From CAZOOA01 sp964581355 (GTDB lineage: Bacteria; Bacillota; Dethiobacteria; DTU022; UBA8154): DNA of 24,266 nt. Below the pieces are notes generated by a model. That model was not told the origin of the DNA and ran no database searches. It saw only the letters and a list, made by a program, of their open reading frames with translations. Location of the stretch: NCBI GenBank assembly GCA_964581355.1, contig CAZOOA010000045.1, forward strand, positions 1 through 24,266. The letters run 5' to 3'. Numbering within the stretch: the first letter of the stretch is position 1; the number at the start of each line of letters is the position of its first letter. Position numbers and translations under genes: made by a program. Below are positions 7,523 to 14,668 of the stretch, piece after piece.

Positions 7523-8263
7523 TTGCAAGGTAACAGTCCCAGCACCCGGGAGATAATCCAGGAAATTCAAAAAGGGAATGAGCGGCTGCGTGAAGATTTT
7601 GTCTCTTCCTACAGGGGTTTTGTGCGTGATTATGCCTCTTTTATCTGCAAAAGACGTTTGGACTGGCATAATGACGATGAACTCAGCATTGCCCTGATCG
7701 CCTTTAACCGGGCTGTTGACAACTTTGATGCAGGGCTGGGGACAAGTTTTTTGGGCTATGCCCGGGTACTGATTAAAAACAGCCTGGTGGACTATTTTAA
7801 AAGCCAGCAAAAATCCCGCCTGGACCTGGCAGCCTGGGAGAACGGAGATGAACATGGCTCCGACAGCCTGGAATCGGCAGCATCCCTGCAGCAATATGTT
7901 AAAGAAATGGAAAGCCGGGAACGGGCCTTTGAGATTTCCCGCTTTCAAGAGCTGCTGTCAGAATTCTCCCTGTGCCTGGAAGATTTGGCAAACAATTCGC
8001 CCCGCCACCGGGATACCCGGGAAAACCTGAAACAAACCGCGCTTCAGGCGGCCCGGGACCATCGCCTGGTCGCACGAATATACCAGGAAAATAAACTGCC
8101 GTTAAAGGAAATCCAGCTCTTAACAGGCACAAAACGAAAAACCCTGGAAAAATGGCGCCGTTACCTGCTGTCGCTGATCATTATCCGGAGTCACGAGGAA
8201 CTGGAAAATATGGCCGAGTACATCTGGGGAAAAGAAGGTGCATTGAAAGATGAAAAAAATTAA
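7523..8263 (+). CDS. sigI: RNA polymerase sigma factor SigI
   Basis: The protein has 246 residues, the usual SigI length. It carries the sigma-70 region 2-like segment RGFVRDYASFICKRRLDW, then DDELSIALIAFNRAVDNFD and FLGYARVLIKNSLVDYFK (residues about 30-92), as in SigI. The C-terminal SigI-specific helix-turn-helix part is at about 180-225 (LPLKEIQLLTGTKRKTLEKWRRYLLSLIII). The start is TTG at 7523, chosen because AGGAGG ends eight bases upstream. The stop overlaps the next gene by 14 bases, so sigI and rsgI are translationally coupled. In other Firmicutes SigI responds to heat, envelope stress or extracellular polysaccharide through its partner RsgI. Its targets here are unknown; nearby surface genes are natural candidates. 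Confidence 0.93.
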   Translation: MQGNSPSTREIIQEIQKGNERLREDFVSSYRGFVRDYASFICKRRLDWHNDDELSIALIAFNRAVDNFDAGLGTSFLGYARVLIKNSLVDYFKSQQKSRLDLAAWENGDEHGSDSLESAASLQQYVKEMESRERAFEISRFQELLSEFSLCLEDLANNSPRHRDTRENLKQTALQAARDHRLVARIYQENKLPLKEIQLLTGTKRKTLEKWRRYLLSLIIIRSHEELENMAEYIWGKEGALKDEKN

Positions 8264-9662
8264 AGGGATCGTCCTGGAAAACACCGGCTCGGAGTTGATC
8301 CTGTTGACAGCAGATGGAGAATACATCAAAGCTCCTGCTTCGGGGCAGAACGTCGCCATCGGGGAAGAGTTGGAGATAAACCGCCCGGCCCGTCGGCGCA
8401 AGATGGGGGTTCTGGCCCTGGCAGCAAGCCTGGTATTTGTGATCGCTTTTTCCCTGCTGCTGCCCCTTTCCCGCCAGCCGGAAGCTTACCTGGCTTTGGA
8501 CATTAACCCCGGCGTTCTTTTTGCCCTGGACGCCGAGGCAGAGGTAATAGAGGTGGAAGCTTTGAATGAGGAGGCAGAAGCGCTTCTTGACGATTTGCAG
8601 TTAACAGGCCAGAGCGCTGAAGAGGCGGTAAATCAAGTCTTAAGCAGCGCCCACCGGTTCCAATACCTTTTCCCCGGGAAAGATAATTACATCCTGGTTT
8701 CCCTGGCGGCCCCGGAACAATACAAGATCTCCAAGGAACACCTGGAAACTTCCCTGGGAGAGCAAATAAGGTCGCTGAACCTGGATACGTACCTCAAGAT
8801 ATTGACCGCTTCCCCTGAAGAAGCCCAAAAGGCCAGGAAAGATAATATTTCACTAAACGCAGTTACCCTGGACCGTTATATCAGGGAGAAGGAAGCAAAG
8901 GAACGGGAAACGGGTGAAAAGGATAATGGTGAAGATACTGAAGCTGAAAAAATGGAAATAGAAGAGAAAAAACCGGCCCGGTCGGTAGGCGATCTACTGC
9001 GCCAGGTCCCCCCGGAGAAACTCTTTGAACCGGACGAATTCATCCCCGGGCAGAAGATGCCGGATAAAGCTGAGCCACCGAAACAAGAAGATCAGGACAA
9101 ACCGGGTCCCCCCGGGCAGGAAAAAGATCCAGGCCCGCCCCAGGATGTCCCTGGAAAGCCAGGGGAAGTGCCCCGGCCAGAACCGCCGGTACGCCCCGAT
9201 GAACCTCCGCGGAAAGGACCCCCGGAAACGCCTCCGGGACAGGCCGATAGACAAAAGGATGCCGGAGAGGGCGAAGAGAAAGCAAAGGAAAGCAAGGATA
9301 GTCAGGGGGAAGGCAAAGAGAAAGAGGAAAAACCGGGAGAAAAAGCCCCACCCGGGCACGAGATTGCGCCTCCTAACTCCGGGAAGCCGGGAGATAAACC
9401 TGCAACACCTCCGGGCCAGGAACGGGCCCCGGGATTGGACAGGGAAAAGGGTAAAGAGGATGTGGAAAAAGAAGACATCGAAGAAAGTCCTCCTGCTTCC
9501 GGGCCGCCTGGAGATCAACCGAAAACCCCGCCCGGTCAAGCCCGGGATCAGGAAAAACCGGGGGATAAAAACAACGACGCAGCGCACGGAAAGCGCCCGG
9601 AGGAAACCCCTGCCGGGGAAGCGCCCCCCGGCCTGGAAAAACAACCGCAACAGGGAAATTAG
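8250..9662 (+). CDS. rsgI: Anti-sigma-I factor RsgI with long proline-rich ectodomain
   Basis: The protein has 470 residues. Residues 1-50 are the RsgI_N cytoplasmic domain that binds SigI (MKKIKGIVLENTGSELILLT). One membrane helix spans about 53-73. The outer juxtamembrane domain (about 78-205) starts YLALDINPGVLFALD; the Asn86-Pro87 pair is at the place where RsgI SEA-like domains are reported to cut themselves. From about 215 to the end the chain is low-complexity, charged and rich in Pro, Gly, Lys and Glu, with a recurring PPG(Q/H/L/D) motif and no folded domain visible. Many clostridial RsgI proteins carry a carbohydrate-binding module here; this one seems instead to have a disordered stalk that could pass through or touch the cell wall. 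It overlaps sigI by 14 bases. Confidence 0.93.
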   Translation: MKKIKGIVLENTGSELILLTADGEYIKAPASGQNVAIGEELEINRPARRRKMGVLALAASLVFVIAFSLLLPLSRQPEAYLALDINPGVLFALDAEAEVIEVEALNEEAEALLDDLQLTGQSAEEAVNQVLSSAHRFQYLFPGKDNYILVSLAAPEQYKISKEHLETSLGEQIRSLNLDTYLKILTASPEEAQKARKDNISLNAVTLDRYIREKEAKERETGEKDNGEDTEAEKMEIEEKKPARSVGDLLRQVPPEKLFEPDEFIPGQKMPDKAEPPKQEDQDKPGPPGQEKDPGPPQDVPGKPGEVPRPEPPVRPDEPPRKGPPETPPGQADRQKDAGEGEEKAKESKDSQGEGKEKEEKPGEKAPPGHEIAPPNSGKPGDKPATPPGQERAPGLDREKGKEDVEKEDIEESPPASGPPGDQPKTPPGQARDQEKPGDKNNDAAHGKRPEETPAGEAPPGLEKQPQQGN

Positions 9663-9695
9663 ACACCAACAAGGGGAAAACAGCCAAAAAGGCCA

Positions 9696-9724
9696 TTTAC
9701 ATTTTCTGTTTAGCACACTATAAT
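9696..9724 (+). promoter_or_regulatory. SigA-type promoter for the DUF4126 gene
   Basis: TTTACA (9696-9701) and TATAAT (9719-9724) are separated by exactly 17 bp, a near-consensus housekeeping promoter. It lies 80 bp before the ATG of the DUF4126 gene, which suggests that gene is transcribed separately from sigI-rsgI. Confidence 0.75.
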
Positions 9725-9803
9725 TAAAACAAACCCGGGCTGATTGGATCGATAGTTGCAAGGCCAACATGCGCCGGGTTAATCCGCTGGACTGGAGCGT
9801 GCC

Positions 9804-10376
9804 ATGGAACTACTAATCAGCCTCTTTGTTGGTATCGGCCTTAGCGCCACCTCGGGCTTTCGCTTGTTTGTCCCCTTCTTGGTTATGAGTGCAGCCTCTT
9901 TGGCCGGGCTGCTGGAGCTTTCCTCCGGCTTTGAATGGATCGGCACCTACCCGGCGCTGACTGTCTTTGCCGCAGCCGCGCTGATTGAAGTCCTGGCTTA
10001 TCTATTCCCCCTCGTCGACAACCTGGTCAGCACCTTGAGCGCCCCCCTGGCCGCCATCGCCGGGATCGTTATCACCGCTTCCGTCCTGGTGGACATGGAT
10101 CCCATGCTGACCTGGGGCCTGGCTATCATTGCCGGCGGCGGGGCCTCCCTAACGACCAAGACGACCAGTTCCCTGCTACATGCCGGCTCAACAACGGTCT
10201 CCGGGGGCACCGCCAACCCGGTGGTTTCCCTGGTGGAAACCATTTTTTCCGCTATCATGGCGGTCCTGTCCATCCTGGCCCCTGTGCTGGTCATCTTCCT
10301 TTTCGGGTTCATTCTCTGGATGGGGATCCGGCTGTATCGAAAAAGAGCAAGAAAAAAGTCACCGGGATACAGGTGA
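9804..10376 (+). CDS. DUF4126 family integral membrane protein
   Basis: The protein has 190 residues, mostly hydrophobic, with about five or six membrane segments and a basic C-terminal tail (RLYRKRARKKSPGYR). The motif GLSATSGFRLFVPFLVMS at the N-terminus, the LFPLVDNLVSTLSAPLAAIAG segment and the GGASLTTKTTSSLLHAGST(T)VSGGTANP stretch in the second half are features I associate with DUF4126. The family's biochemical role is not known. The start ATG follows CTGGAG at seven bases. It has its own promoter and ends just before a strong terminator shared with the convergent operon, so it looks monocistronic. Confidence 0.85.
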   Translation: MELLISLFVGIGLSATSGFRLFVPFLVMSAASLAGLLELSSGFEWIGTYPALTVFAAAALIEVLAYLFPLVDNLVSTLSAPLAAIAGIVITASVLVDMDPMLTWGLAIIAGGGASLTTKTTSSLLHAGSTTVSGGTANPVVSLVETIFSAIMAVLSILAPVLVIFLFGFILWMGIRLYRKRARKKSPGYR

Positions 10377-10405
10377 CCTTAAGCAATAATTTGGCACGAC
10401 ACATG

Positions 10406-10450
10406 AAATGGGGCAACGCCTTGCAACTGTCAAGGTTGTGCCCCATTTTT
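10406..10450. terminator. Strong bidirectional terminator
   Basis: AAATGGGGCA at 10406-10415 pairs with TGCCCCATTT, and an inner CCTTG/CAAGG extends the stem around a short loop. T residues follow on the plus strand, and the minus strand ends in ATTT. It lies between the convergent DUF4126 gene and the MinD operon and probably serves both. Confidence 0.85.
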
Positions 10451-10523
10451 GGTATGTTTGTATGATCGCAATCGATCAGCCCATTTCAACTCCACTTCTT
10501 TTTTTGAGGCTTATTTCCTTTGG

Positions 10524-11393
10524 CTAATGCCCCCGGGCAAGCTCATCTTGCAGCCGGTTCCAGATCTTTTTGATGCTTTTGGATGCAGGGCCGTTGTTAT
10601 ACTCCACCACAGGGATGCCTTTGAGCATGGCCTCGGTTACCGAATTGTCCTGGGGTATCCGCCCGGCCAGGGGCACGCCCTGGTTCCTGCAGAACTCCTC
10701 GATACGCCGGCTGTTTTCCTGGCTCAGGTCATGGCGGTTGATACAGATCCGGGCCGAAACCTGGAAGTGGCGGCAGACATCCAGGACCCTCTCCATATCA
10801 TGCACGGCGGAAAGGGTCGGCTCAGTGACAATTAAGGCCGTGGAAGCCCCGGAGAGGGAAGCGATCACGGGACAGCCAATTCCCGGGGGTCCATCGGTGA
10901 CAAGCCATTTTTTTTCTTCATCCTGGCCCATTTCCCGGGCTTTTTGCCGGACTTGGGTAACCAGCTTGCCGGAGTTTTCTTCGGCAATCCCCAGCCGGGC
11001 ATGGACCAGGGGGCCGTACGGTGTCCGGGAGACAAACCAGTGACCGGAAAGCACTTCCTGCAGGTCCACCGCTTCCTGGGGGCAGGCATAGAAACAGACG
11101 CCGCAGCCTTCACAGGAGAGGGGATCGACCCGAAAGTTCTCACTGATCGCCTCAAAACGGCAAAGCTGGCGGCACAACCCGCATTGGTTGCATTGGTCCT
11201 CCCGGATGCTTGCCTCCCGGGAAGCTTTAAACTCGTGTTTTTCCTGCAGGACAGGGCGCATCAGCAGGCTTAAGTTGGCAGCATCCACATCGCAGTCGGT
11301 AAAAATTCCCCCGGCGCAAAGGGCCGCCAGAGAACCGGACACCGATGTCTTGCCTGTTCCTCCTTTGCCGCTAATCACCGTGATCTCTTTCAT
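10524..11393 (-). CDS. MinD-superfamily P-loop ATPase with inserted 2[4Fe-4S] ferredoxin domain (second copy)
   Basis: The protein has 289 residues. The deviant Walker A motif SGKGGTGKTS (8-17) is that of MinD/Mrp/NifH-type ATPases. A bacterial ferredoxin domain is inserted: C68-C71-C74-C78 and C94-C97-C100-C104 are two CxxCxxCxxxC clusters. TDGPPGIGCPV (in the second half) is the switch II/Walker B-like region. This is the COG1149 type, found in anaerobes next to NifB/NifX-like and DUF5320 proteins. It presumably couples ATP hydrolysis to Fe-S or metal-cofactor handling; the actual substrate is unknown. Its start overlaps the stop of the upstream paralog by four bases (ATGA), so the two are translationally coupled and may form a heterodimer. 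The gene ends before the shared terminator. Confidence 0.9.
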   Translation of the reverse strand: MKEITVISGKGGTGKTSVSGSLAALCAGGIFTDCDVDAANLSLLMRPVLQEKHEFKASREASIREDQCNQCGLCRQLCRFEAISENFRVDPLSCEGCGVCFYACPQEAVDLQEVLSGHWFVSRTPYGPLVHARLGIAEENSGKLVTQVRQKAREMGQDEEKKWLVTDGPPGIGCPVIASLSGASTALIVTEPTLSAVHDMERVLDVCRHFQVSARICINRHDLSQENSRRIEEFCRNQGVPLAGRIPQDNSVTEAMLKGIPVVEYNNGPASKSIKKIWNRLQDELARGH

Positions 11394-12271
11394 GGCAATG
11401 ACCTCTCTTTCCCGGCCTGTTCTCTTTGGACCTTGACTGTTTCCTCAATCTTGCCCCAGAGGGCTTTAAACCGGTTTCTCCAGGTATCGGCATGCATGAA
11501 GGCAGGTTCCCCCCGGGCATAGTTCCGGGCCAGCTGCTCATCCCAGGGAATCTGCATCAAAATCGGCAGACCGTGGCGCTTGCAATAGTCTTCCACACGC
11601 CGGTCCCCCAGGTCGGAGCGGTTAATCAACACCCCGGCCGGTATGTCCAGCTTTTTCAGCATCTCCACCGACAGGCACAGGTCATTGAGGCCAAAAGGAG
11701 TCGGCTCGGCCACCAGCAGGCAGAAATCGCTCCCCTGCACAGAGGCTACCACGGGACAGGAAGTGCCGGGAGGGGCATCGATTAAACCGGTTTTGCCCTG
11801 GTGAATCCGGTTTTTTACTGCTTTAATCAACGGCGGCGACATGGCTTCCCCGGGGTTTAGGCAGCCCCGGATGAAATCGAAACCATGGGCCCTGCCTTGC
11901 TCCAAGACCCCGACGGGCCGGTTTTTCTCCTCAATGGCACCGGCAGGGCAAAAGTAAGCGCACCCACCGCAGCCATGGCAGAGTTCCGGGAATACCATGA
12001 TCTCATCCCCGATGGCAGCGATGGCATTAAAGGCGCAGATTTCTGCGCAGTAGCCACAGCGCGCACACTGCTCCGAGTTGATCACCGGCACAGGAATGCC
12101 CACCGGCTCGGATGTTTCCCAGTGGGGCTTTAAAAATATATGGGCGTTGGGAGCCTCTACGTCACAGTCCAGGAACTGGAAATTCTCTTTCCCGGACCAG
12201 GCCAGCGCCAAGTTGACGGCAATCGTGGTTTTACCTGTTCCTCCTTTGCCGCTGGCAACTGAAATTATCAT
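11390..12271 (-). CDS. MinD-superfamily P-loop ATPase with inserted 2[4Fe-4S] ferredoxin domain (first copy)
   Basis: An ATG at 12277 is also in frame, but the ATG at 12271 has GGGGAG six bases upstream and gives the usual MIISVASGKGGTGKTT start, so I take it (293 residues). Walker A is at residues 6-15. Two CxxCxxCxxxC clusters lie at C69-C72-C75-C79 and C98-C101-C104-C108. DAPPGTSCPV marks the second nucleotide-binding switch. It is clearly related to the downstream protein but not a recent duplicate: the linkers and C-termini differ. Such paired genes are common in anaerobic bacteria and archaea. A role in Fe-S or metallo-cofactor transfer is inferred from the neighbouring NifX-like protein. 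Confidence 0.9.
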   Translation of the reverse strand: MIISVASGKGGTGKTTIAVNLALAWSGKENFQFLDCDVEAPNAHIFLKPHWETSEPVGIPVPVINSEQCARCGYCAEICAFNAIAAIGDEIMVFPELCHGCGGCAYFCPAGAIEEKNRPVGVLEQGRAHGFDFIRGCLNPGEAMSPPLIKAVKNRIHQGKTGLIDAPPGTSCPVVASVQGSDFCLLVAEPTPFGLNDLCLSVEMLKKLDIPAGVLINRSDLGDRRVEDYCKRHGLPILMQIPWDEQLARNYARGEPAFMHADTWRNRFKALWGKIEETVKVQREQAGKERSLP

Positions 12272-12296
12272 ATTCATCTCCCCAAACGATCAAATG

Positions 12297-12368
12297 TCAA
12301 ACAGAACGTAGTATCCTTCTGCAGCAGCAACTCCGGCAGGAAAGGCAGGAGGGGCAGGAGGGGCAATG
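12297..12368 (-). other. In-frame Cys-rich stretch after the amber stop of the NifX-like gene
   Basis: Directly after the TAG, the same frame reads HCPSCPSCLSCRSCCC and continues a few residues to a TGA. The four triplets after His keep Cys and Ser while the codons differ (TCC, then AGT for Ser), which looks like coding DNA. It has no start codon of its own. It could be a former or readthrough tail of the NifX-like protein, or a chance result of the CCTCCTGCC repeat. Confidence 0.35.
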
Positions 12369-13133
12369 CTAGTGCCCGCCACAGGAATCGTGCCCCTGGG
12401 GATGGCTGCAAAGACTTTCCCCACCGGCAAGCTGTCCTGCAAGATAGCGGGACAAGGCGTCATCTACCGGGCCTGTAACACCGACCACCGTCTGGATTCC
12501 CTGCTCGGCAAAGAGGTTTTGAGCCCGCATGCCCATTCCCCCGGCTATAACACAGTTAACCCCCATTTCTCCCAAAAAGCGCGGCAAAAAGCCCGGCTGG
12601 TGCCCCGGGTTGGGAACCACTTTTTTTCCGGTCACTTTTCCAGCGCTGAGATCAACAAGGGTATATTCGGGGCAGCGGCCGAAGTGGGATGCTACATCCG
12701 CCCCTTCTGTAGCTACGGCGATTTTCCCCTCAGAGACCGGGGCTTGCACTGTTGTTTCTGCAGAGGCTTTTTGGGCCTCTTGCTCAGTTGCGGAACTTTG
12801 CCGCCCCCCGGACCCCCCTTTTTCCTTCAGGTAACTCTCCAGGGCCTCCTGCAGGGGCATTTCCGGAATATGAATTACTTCGAGCCCGGCCGAGGCCAGG
12901 ACCTGGGACGCCTTGGGTCCCGTCTCGCCTGTCAGAACAACACCTGCTTTATGGTCAGCCACAAACTGGGCCGCCTTGATCCCCGCACCGCTTCCCTGCA
13001 GGGCGCCCGGGTTGGATAAAAAGGCCCAGCTCTGGTCTTCCGTATTATAAAAGGCAAAATACTGGCACCGCCCAAAACGGGAGTCTATCCTGGAAGTTGT
13101 ATCTTTTCCACTGGAACTCATAGCAATAATCAT
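12369..13133 (-). CDS. Double NifX/NifB-C-type (dinitrogenase FeMo-cofactor-binding family) protein
   Basis: The protein has 254 residues: two copies of the NifX/NifY/VnfX fold joined by a Ser/Thr/Gln-rich linker (about 106-133). Copy 1 begins MIIAMSSSGKDTTSRIDSRF (1-105) and has FGRCQYFAFYNTE. Copy 2 begins KIAVATEGADVASHFGRCPEY (about 136-235) and has GGMGMRAQNLFAEQGI. The family binds iron or molybdenum-iron clusters. The C-terminal tail CSHPQGHDSCGGH is rich in Cys and His and probably binds metal. AGGGAGG lies nine bases before the ATG. It sits between DUF5320 and the two ferredoxin ATPases, in the order usual for this cluster. The TAG stop is followed in the same frame by a Cys-rich stretch (see findings). 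Confidence 0.88.
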   Translation of the reverse strand: MIIAMSSSGKDTTSRIDSRFGRCQYFAFYNTEDQSWAFLSNPGALQGSGAGIKAAQFVADHKAGVVLTGETGPKASQVLASAGLEVIHIPEMPLQEALESYLKEKGGSGGRQSSATEQEAQKASAETTVQAPVSEGKIAVATEGADVASHFGRCPEYTLVDLSAGKVTGKKVVPNPGHQPGFLPRFLGEMGVNCVIAGGMGMRAQNLFAEQGIQTVVGVTGPVDDALSRYLAGQLAGGESLCSHPQGHDSCGGH

Positions 13134-13212
13134 TGTTTTTTTCCTCCCTGGAAAAAGTATTTAGATGCCTGCACGGCACAAAACCGCCTTTGTGCAGGCA
13201 TCCGGCCAATAG

Positions 13213-13491
13213 TTACGCTTCTTCATCCTCTTGCGCTTCAACAGCTTCCAACCTTGCTTCAACCTGGCGCAGCTGTTCTTTTAACACTTCCGCTTCTCGC
13301 TTTAGAACTTCCCGCTCACCGGGCATTTCACCGGGGTAAGGCGCAGCCCAGGGATTGGCAGCTCCCCGGCAAATCCGCCGCCTACCGCGGCCGAAAAATC
13401 CCGGCCGGGGCGGCACGGCACTGTATCCTGCTCCCCAGCGCCCGGTTCCGGGCCCTAAGCCCAGGGGTCCAGTTCCATCTCCTCCTGGCAT
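13213..13491 (-). CDS. DUF5320 family small protein
   Basis: The protein has 92 residues. It begins MPGGDGTGPLGLGPGTGRWGAGY, the diagnostic Gly-rich N-terminus of DUF5320 proteins, followed by an Arg/Gly/Pro-rich middle and a C-terminal coiled coil (about 56-92, PGEREVLKREAEVLKEQ onward) that ends in acidic residues. AAGGAGG sits at good distance before the ATG. It is first in the operon with the NifX-like and MinD/ferredoxin genes, as is usual in anaerobes. Its function is not established; a scaffold or accessory role in the metal/Fe-S system is a guess from context. Confidence 0.88.
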   Translation of the reverse strand: MPGGDGTGPLGLGPGTGRWGAGYSAVPPRPGFFGRGRRRICRGAANPWAAPYPGEMPGEREVLKREAEVLKEQLRQVEARLEAVEAQEDEEA

Positions 13492-13797
13492 GGTCTTTTC
13501 CTCCTTTCCGTTAAAGATTTTCTAACGACTCAGCACTCTTTTTACGGGAAGCAAAGGGGACGGTTCTGGCGCTTCCGCAGCGAAGCACAGGACTGATGTG
13601 ATTGGGAAGGCCAGAACTGTCTTTTACTTCCCGATGGAAGCACAATAATCAGTAGGCTGAGAAGTAACAAGAACATTTCCTGTTCAGGCGGGGAAATCTT
13701 GTTCCTTTGATTCAAGGGTGTGGTAGTTAGTCTTTCCCCAAACCTTTTTCTTTATGAACTTATGTCCAATTAAATTGTACCGGCTATATTGGACATA
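13492..13797 (-). other. Long structured 5' leader of the DUF5320-NifX-MinD operon
   Basis: About 270 nt lie between the candidate promoter (-10 at 13774-13779) and the DUF5320 start. The stretch includes a large palindrome (13545-13633) related to a second element near 22623, and a hairpin AACAAGA/TCTTGTT with inner TTTCC/GGAAA pairing (13666-13703). No known riboswitch was recognised, and no T-tract suggests attenuation. Confidence 0.5.
13545..13633. repeat. REP/MITE-like palindrome, copy A
   Basis: CGGGAAG at 13545-13551 pairs with CTTCCCG at 13627-13633, and GACGGTTCTGGC pairs with GCCAGAACTGTC inside. A small GCTTC/GAAGC hairpin lies after the left arm. The GGGACGGTTCTGGCGCTT core recurs at 22623-22697. 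Such hairpins behave like non-autonomous dispersed repeats in Clostridia. This copy lies in the leader of the DUF5320 operon. Confidence 0.7.
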
Positions 13798-13803
13798 TGT
13801 CAA
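13761..13803 (-). promoter_or_regulatory. Promoter with overlapping operator-like inverted repeat (DUF5320 operon)
   Basis: On the minus strand TTGACA (13803-13798) and TACAAT (13779-13774) are spaced 18 bp, a good SigA promoter. A 10-bp inverted repeat, TATGTCCAAT (13761-13770) and ATTGGACATA (13788-13797), puts one arm in the spacer next to the -35 and the other just past the -10. That is a classic repressor layout. The regulator is not in this window as far as I can tell. Confidence 0.65.
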
Positions 13804-13828
13804 CTAAGACATTTGCAGCTGTATCGGC

Positions 13829-13867
13829 AAAAAAAGCAATGACCTTGTAATTACTGGCCATTGCTTT
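13829..13867 (-). terminator. Intrinsic terminator of the pyrophosphatase gene
   Basis: On the minus strand AAAGCAATGGCC pairs with GGTCATTGCTTT with one mismatch and is followed by a run of T. It lies about 50 bp past the pyrophosphatase stop and just upstream of the next promoter. Confidence 0.8.
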
Positions 13868-13917
13868 CATTTGCTTCATTTTATGCTTTTTTCTAGCTAT
13901 TTTTTGAGGTATTTTTC

Positions 13918-14547
13918 TTATATTTCAAAGCGTTCCAGGTAATCCTCCCGGGAAAGCCGGATCACTTCCAGGGCCTCTTCTTTCCCGTAAACACCGGCAA
14001 TCCAGCATTTTTTATCTTTGCTTTCCGGCATCTGCTTGTAGGTGAGGAAGAAATGCTCCAGCCGCCTGAGCACCCCGTCAGGACAGTCTTCGATGGACTG
14101 CCAGTGGCCGTAAAGAGCATCCTGCAGCAGGACAGCCAGGATTTTATCATCGGCCTCCCCACCGTCAATCAGGCGAAAACCCCCGATAGGCCGGGACCGC
14201 AACAGGATATCCCCGTGGGGGACAATTTTTTCCGTTAAGACACAGATATCCAGGGGGTCGTCATCCCCTTTGATCCCCTTTTGACCGGTTTTCTCCTGGC
14301 AAAACCGCCCGATGCGCTCCCCGCAGTACGTTTGGGGCAGCATTCCGTAGAGTGAAGGATAGATGTTGGAATACAGCTGGGGCCGGTCAATTGTTAACAG
14401 GCCTGTTTCCTTGTCCAGTTCGTATTTGACCGTATCGCTGGGGACCACTTCGATGTAAGCGGTAACGATATCCGGCCAGCCTTCCCCGGGCGAAACGCCG
14501 TGCCAGGGATGGGCCCGGTAAAGGCAGGGACTTATTTTTTCCACCAT
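13918..14547 (-). CDS. ppa: Inorganic pyrophosphatase, family I
   Basis: The enzyme hydrolyses pyrophosphate to two phosphates in the cytoplasm. The family I signature D-x-D-P-x-D is present as DDDPLDI (95-101). Other active-site features include YPSLYGMLPQTYCGE (63-77), RPIGGFRLIDGGEADDKILAV in the middle and HFFLTYK near the C-terminus. The frame is open 20 codons further upstream, but ATG 14547 has AAGGAGAG at proper distance and gives the usual 209-residue length. It is monocistronic with its own terminator, and divergent from the Mur-ligase gene. Anaerobes often rely on membrane pyrophosphatases, so a soluble one suggests pyrophosphate is here removed rather than conserved, but that cannot be settled from this window. 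Confidence 0.9.
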   Translation of the reverse strand: MVEKISPCLYRAHPWHGVSPGEGWPDIVTAYIEVVPSDTVKYELDKETGLLTIDRPQLYSNIYPSLYGMLPQTYCGERIGRFCQEKTGQKGIKGDDDPLDICVLTEKIVPHGDILLRSRPIGGFRLIDGGEADDKILAVLLQDALYGHWQSIEDCPDGVLRRLEHFFLTYKQMPESKDKKCWIAGVYGKEEALEVIRLSREDYLERFEI

Positions 14548-14668
14548 AACAAAACTCTCCTTTTCCAAGAAAAAATCTAAGCTTCCAAAAAAAATTCCAG
14601 CAGGCATTTATTTCTACACATTTATGCACCCATTTATCCACAGACTAACCCTGAAAAGGGGGAAAAAA

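Noticed and set aside
8994..9770. 258-residue open frame on the minus strand
   Set aside because: It is antisense to the Pro/Gly-rich part of RsgI and only reflects that low-complexity DNA.
12366..13019. 217-residue open frame on the plus strand
   Set aside because: It is antisense to the well-supported double NifX-domain gene.
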